Shown here in pieces: positions 1 to 6,131 of a stretch of 7,005 bases of DNA (within the stretch, counting starts at the first letter, position 1; every line of letters starts with the position of its first letter). This DNA comes from Opitutales bacterium (GTDB lineage Bacteria; Verrucomicrobiota; Verrucomicrobiia; Opitutales; JAFGAQ01), in NCBI GenBank assembly GCA_028704125.1, contig JAQVLM010000169.1, forward strand, positions 1 to 7,005, in the 5' to 3' direction. The translations under genes were made by a program, and so were the position numbers. Below the pieces are notes generated by a model. The model was not told the origin of the DNA. It saw only the letters and a program-made list of their open reading frames with translations, and searched no databases.

Positions 1-513
1 GCCCACATGGGTTGGCGTTACATGAGGGGGCGTCGGCCCTTTAACAATGTCCATCGCCTCACATGAACCGAGGGACAACGGCATTTCGTTCAGGTTGAAT
101 CCACGCACCATGCCATTCAAAAGCGTCGCGCCCTTGACCCCTCTCAGGATCGGAGCACCCGTTACCCCGTAGTGGTTGATGAGCTGAGTTCCCGCTCCCA
201 TCTGGGACACCCCCCTGAGGTCCTCAATCCCCAGAAGCTTCATGTGTTCGGAAGTCACCACCGTCACCGACCGCGGAATGTCCATCGCATCCCAGTCTCC
301 GACGAATACCGAAGACACCGGTCGGGAAGAAGGATCCAGTCCACCCTGCCGGAACCGCTGGCTCTCGCGCATACTGAAAGCCTCCAATTCCTCAACAGGT
401 CCATGGCTGTCCGCTGGCTCATAGGCATGCCCACGGAACGGACAAGCCGCCCCGGAAAAAACGAGTGCCCCCACCAAGGAGAGCACCCACGTTCTATCAT
501 TCAGGATATTCAT
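1..513 (-). CDS. TonB-dependent outer-membrane receptor, N-terminal part (runs off left edge)
   Basis: The first 171 residues of a TonB-dependent receptor are visible, and the frame is open to base 1. A signal peptide spans about residues 1-30, with a hydrophobic stretch LSLVGALVFSGAA and a likely cleavage after GHA. It is followed by a TonB-box-like segment ELEAFSM (42-48). The plug domain follows: IPRSVTVVTSEHMKLLGIED (79-98), then a plug-type ILRGVKGATLLNGM stretch (122-135) and MDIVKGP (154-160), a common plug signature. There is no N-terminal carboxypeptidase-like domain, so it is FhuA/CirA-like and not SusC-like. The ATG at 513 gives a clean signal peptide, though no strong Shine-Dalgarno is visible. 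The family imports scarce ligands across the outer membrane using TonB energy. The upstream gene, 115 bp away on the same strand, encodes a binding lipoprotein, which suggests a shared substrate. The substrate itself cannot be read from this fragment. Confidence 0.9.
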   Translation of the reverse strand, partial: MNILNDRTWVLSLVGALVFSGAACPFRGHAYEPADSHGPVEELEAFSMRESQRFRQGGLDPSSRPVSSVFVGDWDAMDIPRSVTVVTSEHMKLLGIEDLRGVSQMGAGTQLINHYGVTGAPILRGVKGATLLNGMVRGFNLNEMPLSLGSCEAMDIVKGPTPPHVTPTHVG

Positions 514-628
514 GGGTTGATCGCCCTGACGGAAGATGCTGCACCAAATCCCGCAGGTTTTCCGTCCCGAGGACGGATTGAGTGTGTTGTGTTAGAAGTT
601 CGTGAACCGGACGCCGGTCCCTTTCGAC
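514..628 (-). other. Intergenic spacer with two hairpins between binding protein and receptor
   Basis: This 115-bp spacer separates two same-strand genes. It holds two inverted repeats: ACCGG-ACG-CCGGT at 606-618, just after the upstream stop codon, and CCGTCC-CGA-GGACGG at 562-576. On the minus strand neither is followed by a T tract, so neither is a good intrinsic terminator. They could set relative expression of the two genes by protecting mRNA or attenuating read-through. I see no thiamine-riboswitch consensus (CTGAGA/ACCTGATC) here. Confidence 0.5.
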
Positions 629-1606
629 CTAAAAAGCAAACACCGATGCGAGATCAACCTTTTTTTCGATCACACCCAACTCGTGCAGGATTTCTATCTG
701 CTGCGACAGCCGTTCATTGTCCACCGACCCAATCACTGACGGATCATTGCCCTCTCCCGATACAATGCCCCACTGAAACAAGCTTTTCCGGATATACTCC
801 ATGAAATCATCCGTCATCATCGGATTCCGTTCGGCGATCAGCCTATGGGCGGGATGATAGTCGCCATAGAGGTATGAATGCCACCCTTCGTGGGTCGCCT
901 GAACAAAACGCCTCACCACGTCGGGATAACTCTTCAGGAAATCCTCATGCACGATGATCCCCCGGTAAGCGTCAAAACCCGACTCCCACATCGGTAAGAC
1001 ATGCGGAACAGCCCCTTTCTGTCGCACATAGTAGGGTTCATTGGTCAAAAAACACTGCATCACAAAGTCCGGATTGCTCAGAAAATGATTCAAACCGAAA
1101 TTGTGCGGCATCAATTGCATTTCAATGCCGTACTTCTTTTCCAGATAGCGAATCCACGGCGCACCGACATCCACCATGATGCGTTTACCATCGAGATCCT
1201 CGAAACGCCGTATCGCATTTGCCTCGTGCGAAAGAATCGCCTGGGGATTGTGCTGAAGCGTCACACCCACAAACCGGACCGGCATCCCGCGCGCCACCGC
1301 TACAATGGCATCATCCGAACGCGCATTGATGAAATGCGCGCGCTTCAACGCCAATCGCTTCATCGGGTCAGCATTGGGACCACCTTCCAGTATCGTGACC
1401 TTCAGCCCGTGCGCCTCGTAGATTCCAGCCGCCAATGCCTGGTAAAACCCGGCATATTCGGGTTGGGCAAACCAATCCGTTTGCAGCACCACCCCATCCG
1501 CCGGTTCCGGAAATCCCGACAATCCACGACCCCCATCCTGACGCGAGCATCCGCCCCACGCCCAGGCCATCAACACCGCAAGTCCCAAACGAATCCACTC
1601 ATTCAT
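629..1606 (-). CDS. NMT1/THI5-like ABC transporter substrate-binding lipoprotein
   Basis: A 325-residue periplasmic solute-binding protein. The N-terminus is a lipoprotein signal (hydrophobic 6-18, then WGGC with Cys20), so it is likely anchored to a membrane. The segment LQTDWFAQPEYAGFYQAL (41-58), followed by AGIYEAHGLKVTILEGGPN (60-78), matches the start of the NMT1/THI5-like fold (ThiY, SsuA/TauA relatives). EDLDGKRIMV (136-145) and CFLTNEPYYV (185-194) fit the second lobe and ligand cleft, and the length is typical. The family delivers small ligands such as thiamine pyrimidine precursors, sulfonates or nitrate to an ABC importer; which one cannot be decided here. The frame also allows a TTG start at 1612, but ATG 1606 sits 9 nt after an AAGGA (1616-1620), while the TTG sits only 3 nt after it. 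The receptor gene follows on the same strand; no permease or ATPase gene is in the window. Confidence 0.87.
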   Translation of the reverse strand: MNEWIRLGLAVLMAWAWGGCSRQDGGRGLSGFPEPADGVVLQTDWFAQPEYAGFYQALAAGIYEAHGLKVTILEGGPNADPMKRLALKRAHFINARSDDAIVAVARGMPVRFVGVTLQHNPQAILSHEANAIRRFEDLDGKRIMVDVGAPWIRYLEKKYGIEMQLMPHNFGLNHFLSNPDFVMQCFLTNEPYYVRQKGAVPHVLPMWESGFDAYRGIIVHEDFLKSYPDVVRRFVQATHEGWHSYLYGDYHPAHRLIAERNPMMTDDFMEYIRKSLFQWGIVSGEGNDPSVIGSVDNERLSQQIEILHELGVIEKKVDLASVFAF

Positions 1607-1683
1607 ACCCAAGTATCCTTAGTCAACGCCCGGCCCTTGGTCCACTCCTTTTCAACTTGTTCCAGGATCGAGGAGTGTTGCAT
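1603..1683 (-). CDS. Possible 26-residue leader ORF overlapping the lipoprotein start (ATGA)
   Basis: A short frame starting at ATG 1683 ends with a TGA at 1605-1603 that overlaps the lipoprotein ATG as ATGA. The predicted peptide is charged (SILEQVEKEWTKGRA within it) and has no recognised domain. It would lie inside the 5' leader if the promoter at 1710-1739 is used. Its own ribosome binding site is weak, and the Shine-Dalgarno of the downstream gene lies inside it. The same frame stays open up to 1995, but there it is antisense to the regulator gene. It could be a translational-coupling leader, a remnant of an upstream gene, or chance. Confidence 0.22.
   Translation of the reverse strand: MQHSSILEQVEKEWTKGRALTKDTWV
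1616..1620 (-). promoter_or_regulatory. Ribosome binding site deciding the lipoprotein start
   Basis: AAGGA on the minus strand, 9 nt before ATG 1606. It is too close (3 nt) to the alternative TTG at 1612, so it favours the ATG. Confidence 0.5.
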
Positions 1684-1709
1684 AGACACCGGCGGCAGAG
1701 CTTTCCGGC

Positions 1710-1739
1710 ATAAAAAAGAGGAGCCCATATGCCTGCCAA
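1710..1739 (-). promoter_or_regulatory. Candidate sigma-70-type promoter for the lipoprotein gene
   Basis: On the minus strand, TTGGCA (1739-1734, 5 of 6 matches to TTGACA) is separated by 18 bp from TTTTAT (1715-1710, 4 of 6 to TATAAT). Transcription would start near 1703, giving a leader of roughly 97 nt before ATG 1606. The left copy of the CAG(G)GAAAACTG repeat begins 23 bp upstream of the -35 element. This rests on pattern matching only. Confidence 0.35.
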
Positions 1740-1762
1740 GCGGTCTGGAATCCACCACAGGA

Positions 1763-1774
1763 CAGGGAAAACTG
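1763..1774. repeat. Regulatory repeat copy 1 (CAGGGAAAACTG)
   Basis: The 12-mer is flanked by A and T, making a short dyad ACAG...CTGT. It shares GGAAAACTG exactly with copy 2, 33 bp to the right, which is about three helical turns. It lies in the control region between divergent genes, one of which encodes an AraC-type regulator, so it is a candidate operator. Confidence 0.4.
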
Positions 1775-1796
1775 TAAAGGGTCTCCCGTCCATTTT

Positions 1797-1807
1797 CAGG
1801 AAAACTG
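1797..1807. repeat. Regulatory repeat copy 2 (CAGGAAAACTG)
   Basis: The same element as copy 1 with one G fewer, flanked by T and A (TCAG...CTGA). It also overlaps a perfect inverted repeat TTTTC-AG-GAAAA (1793-1804). It ends 26 bp before the candidate -35 of the regulator gene, mirroring the position of copy 1 relative to the leftward promoter. Confidence 0.4.
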
Positions 1808-1833
1808 ATACAGAGGCGAACACGCTTTCTGGA

Positions 1834-1862
1834 TTTGCACTCCGGCAAGCCCTCACTATGAT
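1834..1862 (+). promoter_or_regulatory. Candidate promoter for the AraC-family regulator
   Basis: TTTGCA (1834-1839, 4 of 6 to TTGACA), a 17-bp spacer, then TATGAT (1857-1862, 5 of 6 to TATAAT). Predicted transcription start is near 1869. That falls just after ATG 1865, so if this promoter is real the regulator must start at 1889 or 1925. A pattern match only. Confidence 0.35.
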
Positions 1863-1864
1863 GG

Positions 1865-2911
1865 ATGCCATACCTATCCTCCAACCCAATGACCGCATCA
1901 TCCGTAACCCCACCGGCTGCCTCAATGACCTTGCCCTCGGTTGTGGCTCCAGAATCCCACTCCCATCGGCTCGTCCGGGCAGAAATCCGGGACATCCTTA
2001 TCGCTCACATCCAAAAAGCGGAGAAAGGGACCCTGCCACTCAAAATCCCGCAGGCGGAAGGACGCATGCAAAAGCATCTCGGCATGCACTTCCACTTCAA
2101 TCCCGAGCTGTTCTTCCAAATTCACGGAGAGACCCGCTTTCACCTTCCCAGAGAGGAAGTATGTGTCCAACCGGATGAGTGCTGCATTATCCCGGCCGGG
2201 CTTCCCCACCGCGAAAGCGTAAGCCCCGACCACTACGGTTTCAGAAACCTCGTCGGCGGATTCTACAGCAATTCAATTAGCCTCCACTTTGCTTTCGAGG
2301 CGACCCCAGGGCATCCGGACATCCAGAGTATCCTATTTTTCGATGCGCCAAACCTCGTGCAGATCCTCGCAAACTGCAACCAGCTTACACAGGCGTTCCA
2401 CATGAATGCACCGGCCAAACAATACGTTATCAAGGGCCTGATGATCACCCTGCTGGGTTCGCTCCTTAACACAGTCGAAACCGCAGGCGAGGCCGTGAAC
2501 CGGGATGTTGGAAAGGTCTTTCAGGTTAAATGGCTGGTCCGTGAGCAAATTTCAAATCCCCAACTCAACGTGAAATCCATCGCGGAACGCATGCAGTGTT
2601 CAGCCGATTATCTCTCACACTTGTTCCACACGGAAACAGGCGAAAAACTGATTCACTACATCCAACGCATCCGTATCCAGGGAGCAATCTACGCACTCGA
2701 AACCACTTCACTTTACGTATCCGAAATCGCCTGGTCCAGCGGCTTCTCCGACCCGGCTTATTTCGCCAGGGTTTTCCGCAAACTCACCGGCGAAACACCT
2801 CAAGCCTATCGCGATCGACTGGATCAGGCACACCGCGAACACGAGAAACGCCCCAAAACCGTCTATTTCGACCATCGGGATTATTCTCCGGGGCGACCTG
2901 TGCAAGTGTAA
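1865..2911 (+). CDS. AraC-family transcriptional regulator with N-terminal cupin-like sensor domain
   Basis: Up to 348 residues. The N-terminal half looks like the cupin ligand-binding domain of AraC regulators: MHFHFNPELFFQIHGE (74-89) and a proline-rich turn CIIPAGLPHRES (107-118). The C-terminal half is the double helix-turn-helix DNA-binding domain: first HTH about 235-259 (NVKSIAERMQCSADYLSHLF), second about 284-314 (YVSEIAWSSGFSDPAYFARV, then FRKLTGETPQAYR). A basic and aromatic tail of about 30 residues follows. Three ATG starts are possible: 1865, 1889 and 1925. The coordinates give the longest form, but residues 1-30 are low-complexity and a promoter match overlaps 1865, so 1925 is a good alternative. 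No clear Shine-Dalgarno precedes any of them. It is transcribed away from the binding-lipoprotein gene, the usual layout for a regulator that controls its divergent neighbour and itself. The effector is unknown. Confidence 0.9.
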   Translation: MPYLSSNPMTASSVTPPAASMTLPSVVAPESHSHRLVRAEIRDILIAHIQKAEKGTLPLKIPQAEGRMQKHLGMHFHFNPELFFQIHGETRFHLPREEVCVQPDECCIIPAGLPHRESVSPDHYGFRNLVGGFYSNSISLHFAFEATPGHPDIQSILFFDAPNLVQILANCNQLTQAFHMNAPAKQYVIKGLMITLLGSLLNTVETAGEAVNRDVGKVFQVKWLVREQISNPQLNVKSIAERMQCSADYLSHLFHTETGEKLIHYIQRIRIQGAIYALETTSLYVSEIAWSSGFSDPAYFARVFRKLTGETPQAYRDRLDQAHREHEKRPKTVYFDHRDYSPGRPVQV

Positions 2912-2923
2912 CCAGACCCGGAC

Positions 2924-2942
2924 GCCCAAGGCGAACCTGGGC
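2924..2942. terminator. Weak hairpin between convergent genes
   Basis: GCCCAAGG-CGAA-CCTGGGC forms a seven-pair stem with one bulged A and a four-base loop. It lies 12 bp after the regulator stop codon and 20 bp after the pseudouridine synthase stop on the other strand. It could act on both transcripts, but there is no T tract on either side, so intrinsic termination is doubtful. Confidence 0.25.
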
Positions 2943-2962
2943 CCTGCGCGCTCCATGCCAAA

Positions 2963-3712
2963 TTACGCAAACAACGCGTCAAACAGGGCGGGTGGGCGGC
3001 TTTCGGCATCGACCTGAATACGGGCGCGACCCACCTTCAATTCAAACTGGATCCGGTGCGCATGCAAACAGAGCCGGTCCACATCCATCCACTGCTTGAC
3101 CCGCTTGTTCAGGGCAAACTCTCCGTAGTTGCGATCACCCAGAATGCCATGGTGGCGCAAACTGCACTGAACCCTGAGTTGATGTGTCCGCCCCGTTCCC
3201 GGCTCCAACCTCAACAGCGTGATACCAACCGGCTGGCTGCGGCGCTTCAGAACCGTCCAACGGGTGAATGCCGGCATCCCATCCTCCGCCGCATCCACAC
3301 TCAGCTTCCCGTTCTTTCTCTCGCGTCCAAGCCGATCCCTCCATTCGCCGCGGTTTTCTTTGATCACACCACCCACCACCGCAAGGTAGCTTTTGTGGGT
3401 TTTCCGCTCACGGAACAAACGGTTCAAGGTCTCAGCCACAACCGCATTCAAGGCGCAAACCACCACACCCGAAGTCGGCGAATCCAAACGATTGCAAAGG
3501 TACACCTCACGCGTCGCCCCGGAGGCGTCCTTCCAGTGATAGCATTCCCGCTTCGCATCATACTTCGCGCAAACCAAGCTCCGGTTGATTTCGCTTTCCC
3601 GATTGGGCATCGACAAGATTCCATCCGGTTTATCCAGAAGAAGAAGGCCACACTCATGGAATTGTATTACCCTTACTCCCTTTCCGAGCGGAATCTGTGT
3701 CAGATCATCCAT
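2963..3712 (-). CDS. RluA-family RNA pseudouridine synthase
   Basis: A 249-residue protein of the family that isomerises uridine to pseudouridine in rRNA or tRNA, acting in the cytoplasm. The catalytic loop is NRLDSPTSGV (74-83), with Asp77 as the expected nucleophile. The usual first residue of this motif is His and here it is Asn. Other family blocks are LLLDKPDGILSMP (24-36), KSYLAVVGG (107-115), GTGRTHQLRVQCSLRHHGI (172-190) followed by LGDRNYG, and LCLHAHRIQF (214-223). There is no N-terminal S4 domain, so it resembles the short single-domain members (RluA/TruC type). The RNA target is not predictable. ATG 3712 is supported by GAAGG (3726-3722), 9 nt upstream and overlapping the stop codon of the preceding gene. 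The gap is 12 bp, so it is probably co-transcribed with, and perhaps coupled to, the TonB-like gene. Confidence 0.92.
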   Translation of the reverse strand: MDDLTQIPLGKGVRVIQFHECGLLLLDKPDGILSMPNRESEINRSLVCAKYDAKRECYHWKDASGATREVYLCNRLDSPTSGVVVCALNAVVAETLNRLFRERKTHKSYLAVVGGVIKENRGEWRDRLGRERKNGKLSVDAAEDGMPAFTRWTVLKRRSQPVGITLLRLEPGTGRTHQLRVQCSLRHHGILGDRNYGEFALNKRVKQWMDVDRLCLHAHRIQFELKVGRARIQVDAESRPPALFDALFA

Positions 3713-3721
3713 CCTGTCCTG

Positions 3722-3726
3722 CCTTC
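3722..3726 (-). promoter_or_regulatory. Ribosome binding site of the pseudouridine synthase gene
   Basis: GAAGG lies 9 nt before ATG 3712 and overlaps the last two bases of the upstream TGA. This suggests ribosomes finishing the TonB-like gene re-initiate here. Confidence 0.45.
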
Positions 3727-4996
3727 AATAGTAAATAAAACGGATCCGGATTGTGGTTTCATCCCCCATGGAAGCCACCATCTGCTCGGTCCACGGGCCA
3801 AACGGCGACCTTGACTCAATCGCATCCTTGCACAACAGCGTCGCAAGCTGTCCGGCATTCGTATCCAACACCTCCGCCTTGTCCACGCGCCCTTCAGAAG
3901 TCAGGACAAACTCCACATCCACCCGCGCCGGCCGGTTTTCCTGTCCGATGGTCACATTCGCCAACAACGAGTACCATTGCAGCTGAATCGTATCAAACAT
4001 CTGCTTGAGGTAAAACCCGAACTGGGAGAACCGCGCATCGATAGCCGTGATTCCCATGCTGGCAGCGTAGTTCTGCGAAGCCATCAACGGCCCGGGTAAT
4101 ACATCCGGCGATAGCCGCGGCCGGGGCATCGGCTGGGGGCGGGCATTCTCGCTTCCTTCCGGCTGATCCACCTCCGGAAGCTCCTGTTGAAACTCGGACA
4201 AAAGCTGCGCCACACTTGGAGGAATGTTAACATTCACGGTCTTCTCATCCTCACGAGTTGAATCAGGATCCGGATCTTCACTGTTCTTCCGGATGATCGG
4301 AATCTCCACTCCCCCCTCGTCCTGCTCCTCCACCTCATCGATGAATTCCGGAGTGGGAGGCGGAGGCGCCACCTTCGGCATGGTCTGAATGAGGGGTTGT
4401 TCTGGAGAAGGCTCCGAATCAGCCGAAGCCAGCTGCCCCTGCGACGACTGGCCGCCTTGCACGGACTCTATGACTGGCTGAGAAAGGGATGGCTCCACCG
4501 GCATCGAGCCTTCCTTGATCTTTTGCGAATCCACTTCCTCTCCGTCCACGAATGGGGTCGGCGACGGCGTATCCCCTACCTGATTCTCCTGCGCCGCCTG
4601 TTGAGCCCGATCACTGAACTGATTGGTTCGATCCGGTTCGTTCTCCGGAGCATCCGGATTGGCCTCAACATACCGCTGCTCCTCCTCCGCTTCCACTAAC
4701 TGCAAATCAAACTCCTGCTCAGCGCTTTTCTGCACTCCGGATGCTTCCTCCGTCAACGCGACCCCGGGCAAGGCAAAAAAATAGGTCATGTTGAACGCCA
4801 AAGCACATAGAGCCGCCACTCCCCATCGCGCCAATATCGAGCCAACAGGCTCCTTGTCCCGGTCAAACCAATGCACCCGGACCAATCCTTTCTCAGGATC
4901 AGACCCCGGCACAGACTCATTGACTGGACTTTGAAACTTCACAAACTCTGGATTGGGTTGCGGCAAATTCGCCACCGTATTTCTATTCGATAGCAA
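3725..4996 (-). CDS. TonB/TolA-like energy transducer protein
   Basis: 423 residues from the TTG at 4996. One membrane segment lies at about 55-80 (WGVAALCALAFNMTYFFALP), followed by a long Pro-, Glu- and Gln-rich periplasmic linker (82-300; PKVAPPPPTPEF at 207-218). The C-terminal domain resembles TonB/TolA C-termini: FGFYLKQMFDTIQLQWYSLL (326-345), ARVDVEFVLTSEGRVDKAEV (357-376), and a conserved end KDAIESRSPFGPWTEQMV (390-407). The classic TonB YP motif before this block is absent. From memory, proteins of this form are common in Verrucomicrobiota. The expected role is to couple inner-membrane ion flow (ExbB/ExbD, not present here) to outer-membrane receptors, or a TolA-like envelope role. 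The start is uncertain: GTG 4876, 9 nt after AAAGGA (4886-4891), would give 383 residues with a short cytoplasmic tail, as usual for TonB. The pseudouridine synthase gene follows 12 bp downstream. Confidence 0.8.
   Translation of the reverse strand: MLSNRNTVANLPQPNPEFVKFQSPVNESVPGSDPEKGLVRVHWFDRDKEPVGSILARWGVAALCALAFNMTYFFALPGVALTEEASGVQKSAEQEFDLQLVEAEEEQRYVEANPDAPENEPDRTNQFSDRAQQAAQENQVGDTPSPTPFVDGEEVDSQKIKEGSMPVEPSLSQPVIESVQGGQSSQGQLASADSEPSPEQPLIQTMPKVAPPPPTPEFIDEVEEQDEGGVEIPIIRKNSEDPDPDSTREDEKTVNVNIPPSVAQLLSEFQQELPEVDQPEGSENARPQPMPRPRLSPDVLPGPLMASQNYAASMGITAIDARFSQFGFYLKQMFDTIQLQWYSLLANVTIGQENRPARVDVEFVLTSEGRVDKAEVLDTNAGQLATLLCKDAIESRSPFGPWTEQMVASMGDETTIRIRFIYY
4886..4891 (-). promoter_or_regulatory. 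Ribosome binding site supporting an alternative GTG start at 4876
   Basis: AAAGGA on the minus strand, 9 nt before the in-frame GTG at 4876-4874. No comparably good site precedes the TTG at 4996. Use of this start would leave 129 bp between the divergent genes. Confidence 0.4.
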
Positions 4997-5005
4997 AACC
5001 GCTTC

Positions 5006-5872
5006 ATGGATTCAGAAAAGATTCATCAAATCGCGGAAACCCTCGGCATCAAGGCAAATCCCGCCTCAGTGCGTCCAGTAGCGGGAGGATGCATCCATGA
5101 GGCATTCCGCGTGTGTTTCAAGGATGGAACCACCGTTTTCGTCAAACAAGGATCCGGACCCAAAGCACCCATGCTGCGAGCCGAGCACCTCTGCCTCCTC
5201 CGCATGTCGGACACCCACTCCATCCGGTGCCCCCATCCCCTCGCCATCATTGAGTCGAAGGATAGCTGTATTCTCATCCTCGAACACCTCAACCTGCAAC
5301 CACTCCACACGGATGCGGCGATCCGTTTGGGACATCAACTGGCCACATTGCACCGCCAAACCACTCCAACCTTCGGATGGGACTCCCATAACTTCATCGG
5401 AGCCACCCCACAAGACAACACCCGGGAATCCAATTGGGCCACATTCTTCTGGAAACACCGATTACTCCCACAGCTCAAAATGGCAGAACACCTGATCCCA
5501 TCTTCCCGATGGAATGGATTGGAGAAGGGGTTTTTCCGGCTCATGGACGGACATACCCCCCAACCTTCATTCCTTCATGGCGATCTCTGGGGCGGGAATG
5601 CCGCTTCCATCGAAGGAGACCAACCCGTCGTGTTCGATCCCGCATCCTACTACGGAGACAGGGAAACCGATATTGCATTCACCCATGTGTTCGGCGGTTT
5701 CTCTCCCGGTTTTTACCACGCATATCAAGAAGCATGGCCCCTGCCGGATGACCACTCAAGACGCCAAACCACCTACAATCTCTACCATATACTGAACCAC
5801 CTTAACCTGTTCGGATCCGGATATTTGCAATTCTGCCATCAAGCCATCGAGTCCCTGCTATTGCACGCCTGA
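5006..5872 (+). CDS. Fructosamine kinase family protein (FN3K/YniA-like)
   Basis: 288 residues, the usual size for the bacterial FN3K-related family and close in layout to E. coli YniA. The protein-kinase-like fold shows AGGCIHEAFRV (26-36) as the nucleotide loop, FVKQ (45-48) with Lys47 as the ATP-contacting lysine, RAE (58-60) for the matching helix glutamate, the catalytic loop LHGDLWGGN (190-198) with Asp193, and FDPASYYGDRE (210-220) replacing the DFG segment. The C-terminal TTYNLYHILNHLNLFG (255-270) also fits the family. Members phosphorylate ketoamine (glycated) amines or ribulosamines, which destabilises them and repairs sugar damage, in the cytoplasm. The exact substrate here is not known. 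ATG 5006 places the family's first conserved block at the normal distance; no Shine-Dalgarno is visible. It is divergent from the TonB-like gene. Confidence 0.93.
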   Translation: MDSEKIHQIAETLGIKANPASVRPVAGGCIHEAFRVCFKDGTTVFVKQGSGPKAPMLRAEHLCLLRMSDTHSIRCPHPLAIIESKDSCILILEHLNLQPLHTDAAIRLGHQLATLHRQTTPTFGWDSHNFIGATPQDNTRESNWATFFWKHRLLPQLKMAEHLIPSSRWNGLEKGFFRLMDGHTPQPSFLHGDLWGGNAASIEGDQPVVFDPASYYGDRETDIAFTHVFGGFSPGFYHAYQEAWPLPDDHSRRQTTYNLYHILNHLNLFGSGYLQFCHQAIESLLLHA

Positions 5873-6131
5873 CGCCCCGCGCTGACGACACTCATTTCAA
5901 AAAATCAGCATCATCCGGCCCTCGGATTCATTCGACGGACCTCACCTATACGCCACACCTACGACATCCACCGGATCCCTCAATACACTTCCCCAAATCC
6001 GCGTATCGGGAATCAGCTTCAGCACTTCACGAAACGGCTTTCCTGTAACTCAACACCAATGACTGTTTCAGGTGGAAATAAGACTTCGGGACGACCGGAA
6101 GGCCCCTTATCGGACTTAATCCAGCCCCCTA
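5873..6131. other. Intergenic region between the kinase and transposase genes
   Basis: 259 bp with no intact recognised gene. It contains one CCGGATCC (5971-5978), an imperfect hairpin at 6084-6101, and coding-like fragments on the minus strand listed separately. No clear promoter or T-tract terminator for the kinase gene was found. Confidence 0.5.

Noticed and set aside
514..628. Thiamine (TPP) riboswitch ahead of the receptor gene
   Set aside because: Sought because of the THI5-like neighbour, but the conserved CTGAGA and ACCTGATC blocks are not present; only simple hairpins were found.
172..804. 210-codon open frame on the plus strand
   Set aside because: Antisense to the receptor and the lipoprotein gene. 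The product is Arg/His/Pro-rich with no domain, and crosses the boundary between two well-supported minus-strand genes.
1001..1777. 258-codon open frame on the plus strand
   Set aside because: Lies opposite the binding-lipoprotein gene, whose family motifs are clear. The product is basic, His/Arg-rich and featureless, as expected for an antisense shadow.
1613..1864. Riboswitch in the lipoprotein leader
   Set aside because: No recognised aptamer consensus. The region is better explained by promoters and short repeats.
1603..1995. Full 130-residue minus-strand frame reaching into the regulator gene
   Set aside because: Its upstream half is antisense to the regulator N-terminus and shows no domain. 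Only the last 26 codons, with the ATGA overlap, were kept as a low-confidence leader.
2924..2942. Strong bidirectional Rho-independent terminator
   Set aside because: The stem has a bulge and lacks T tracts on both sides, so it is listed only as a weak hairpin.
3056..3814. 252-codon open frame on the plus strand
   Set aside because: Antisense to the pseudouridine synthase gene, which carries the catalytic motif; no family features of its own.
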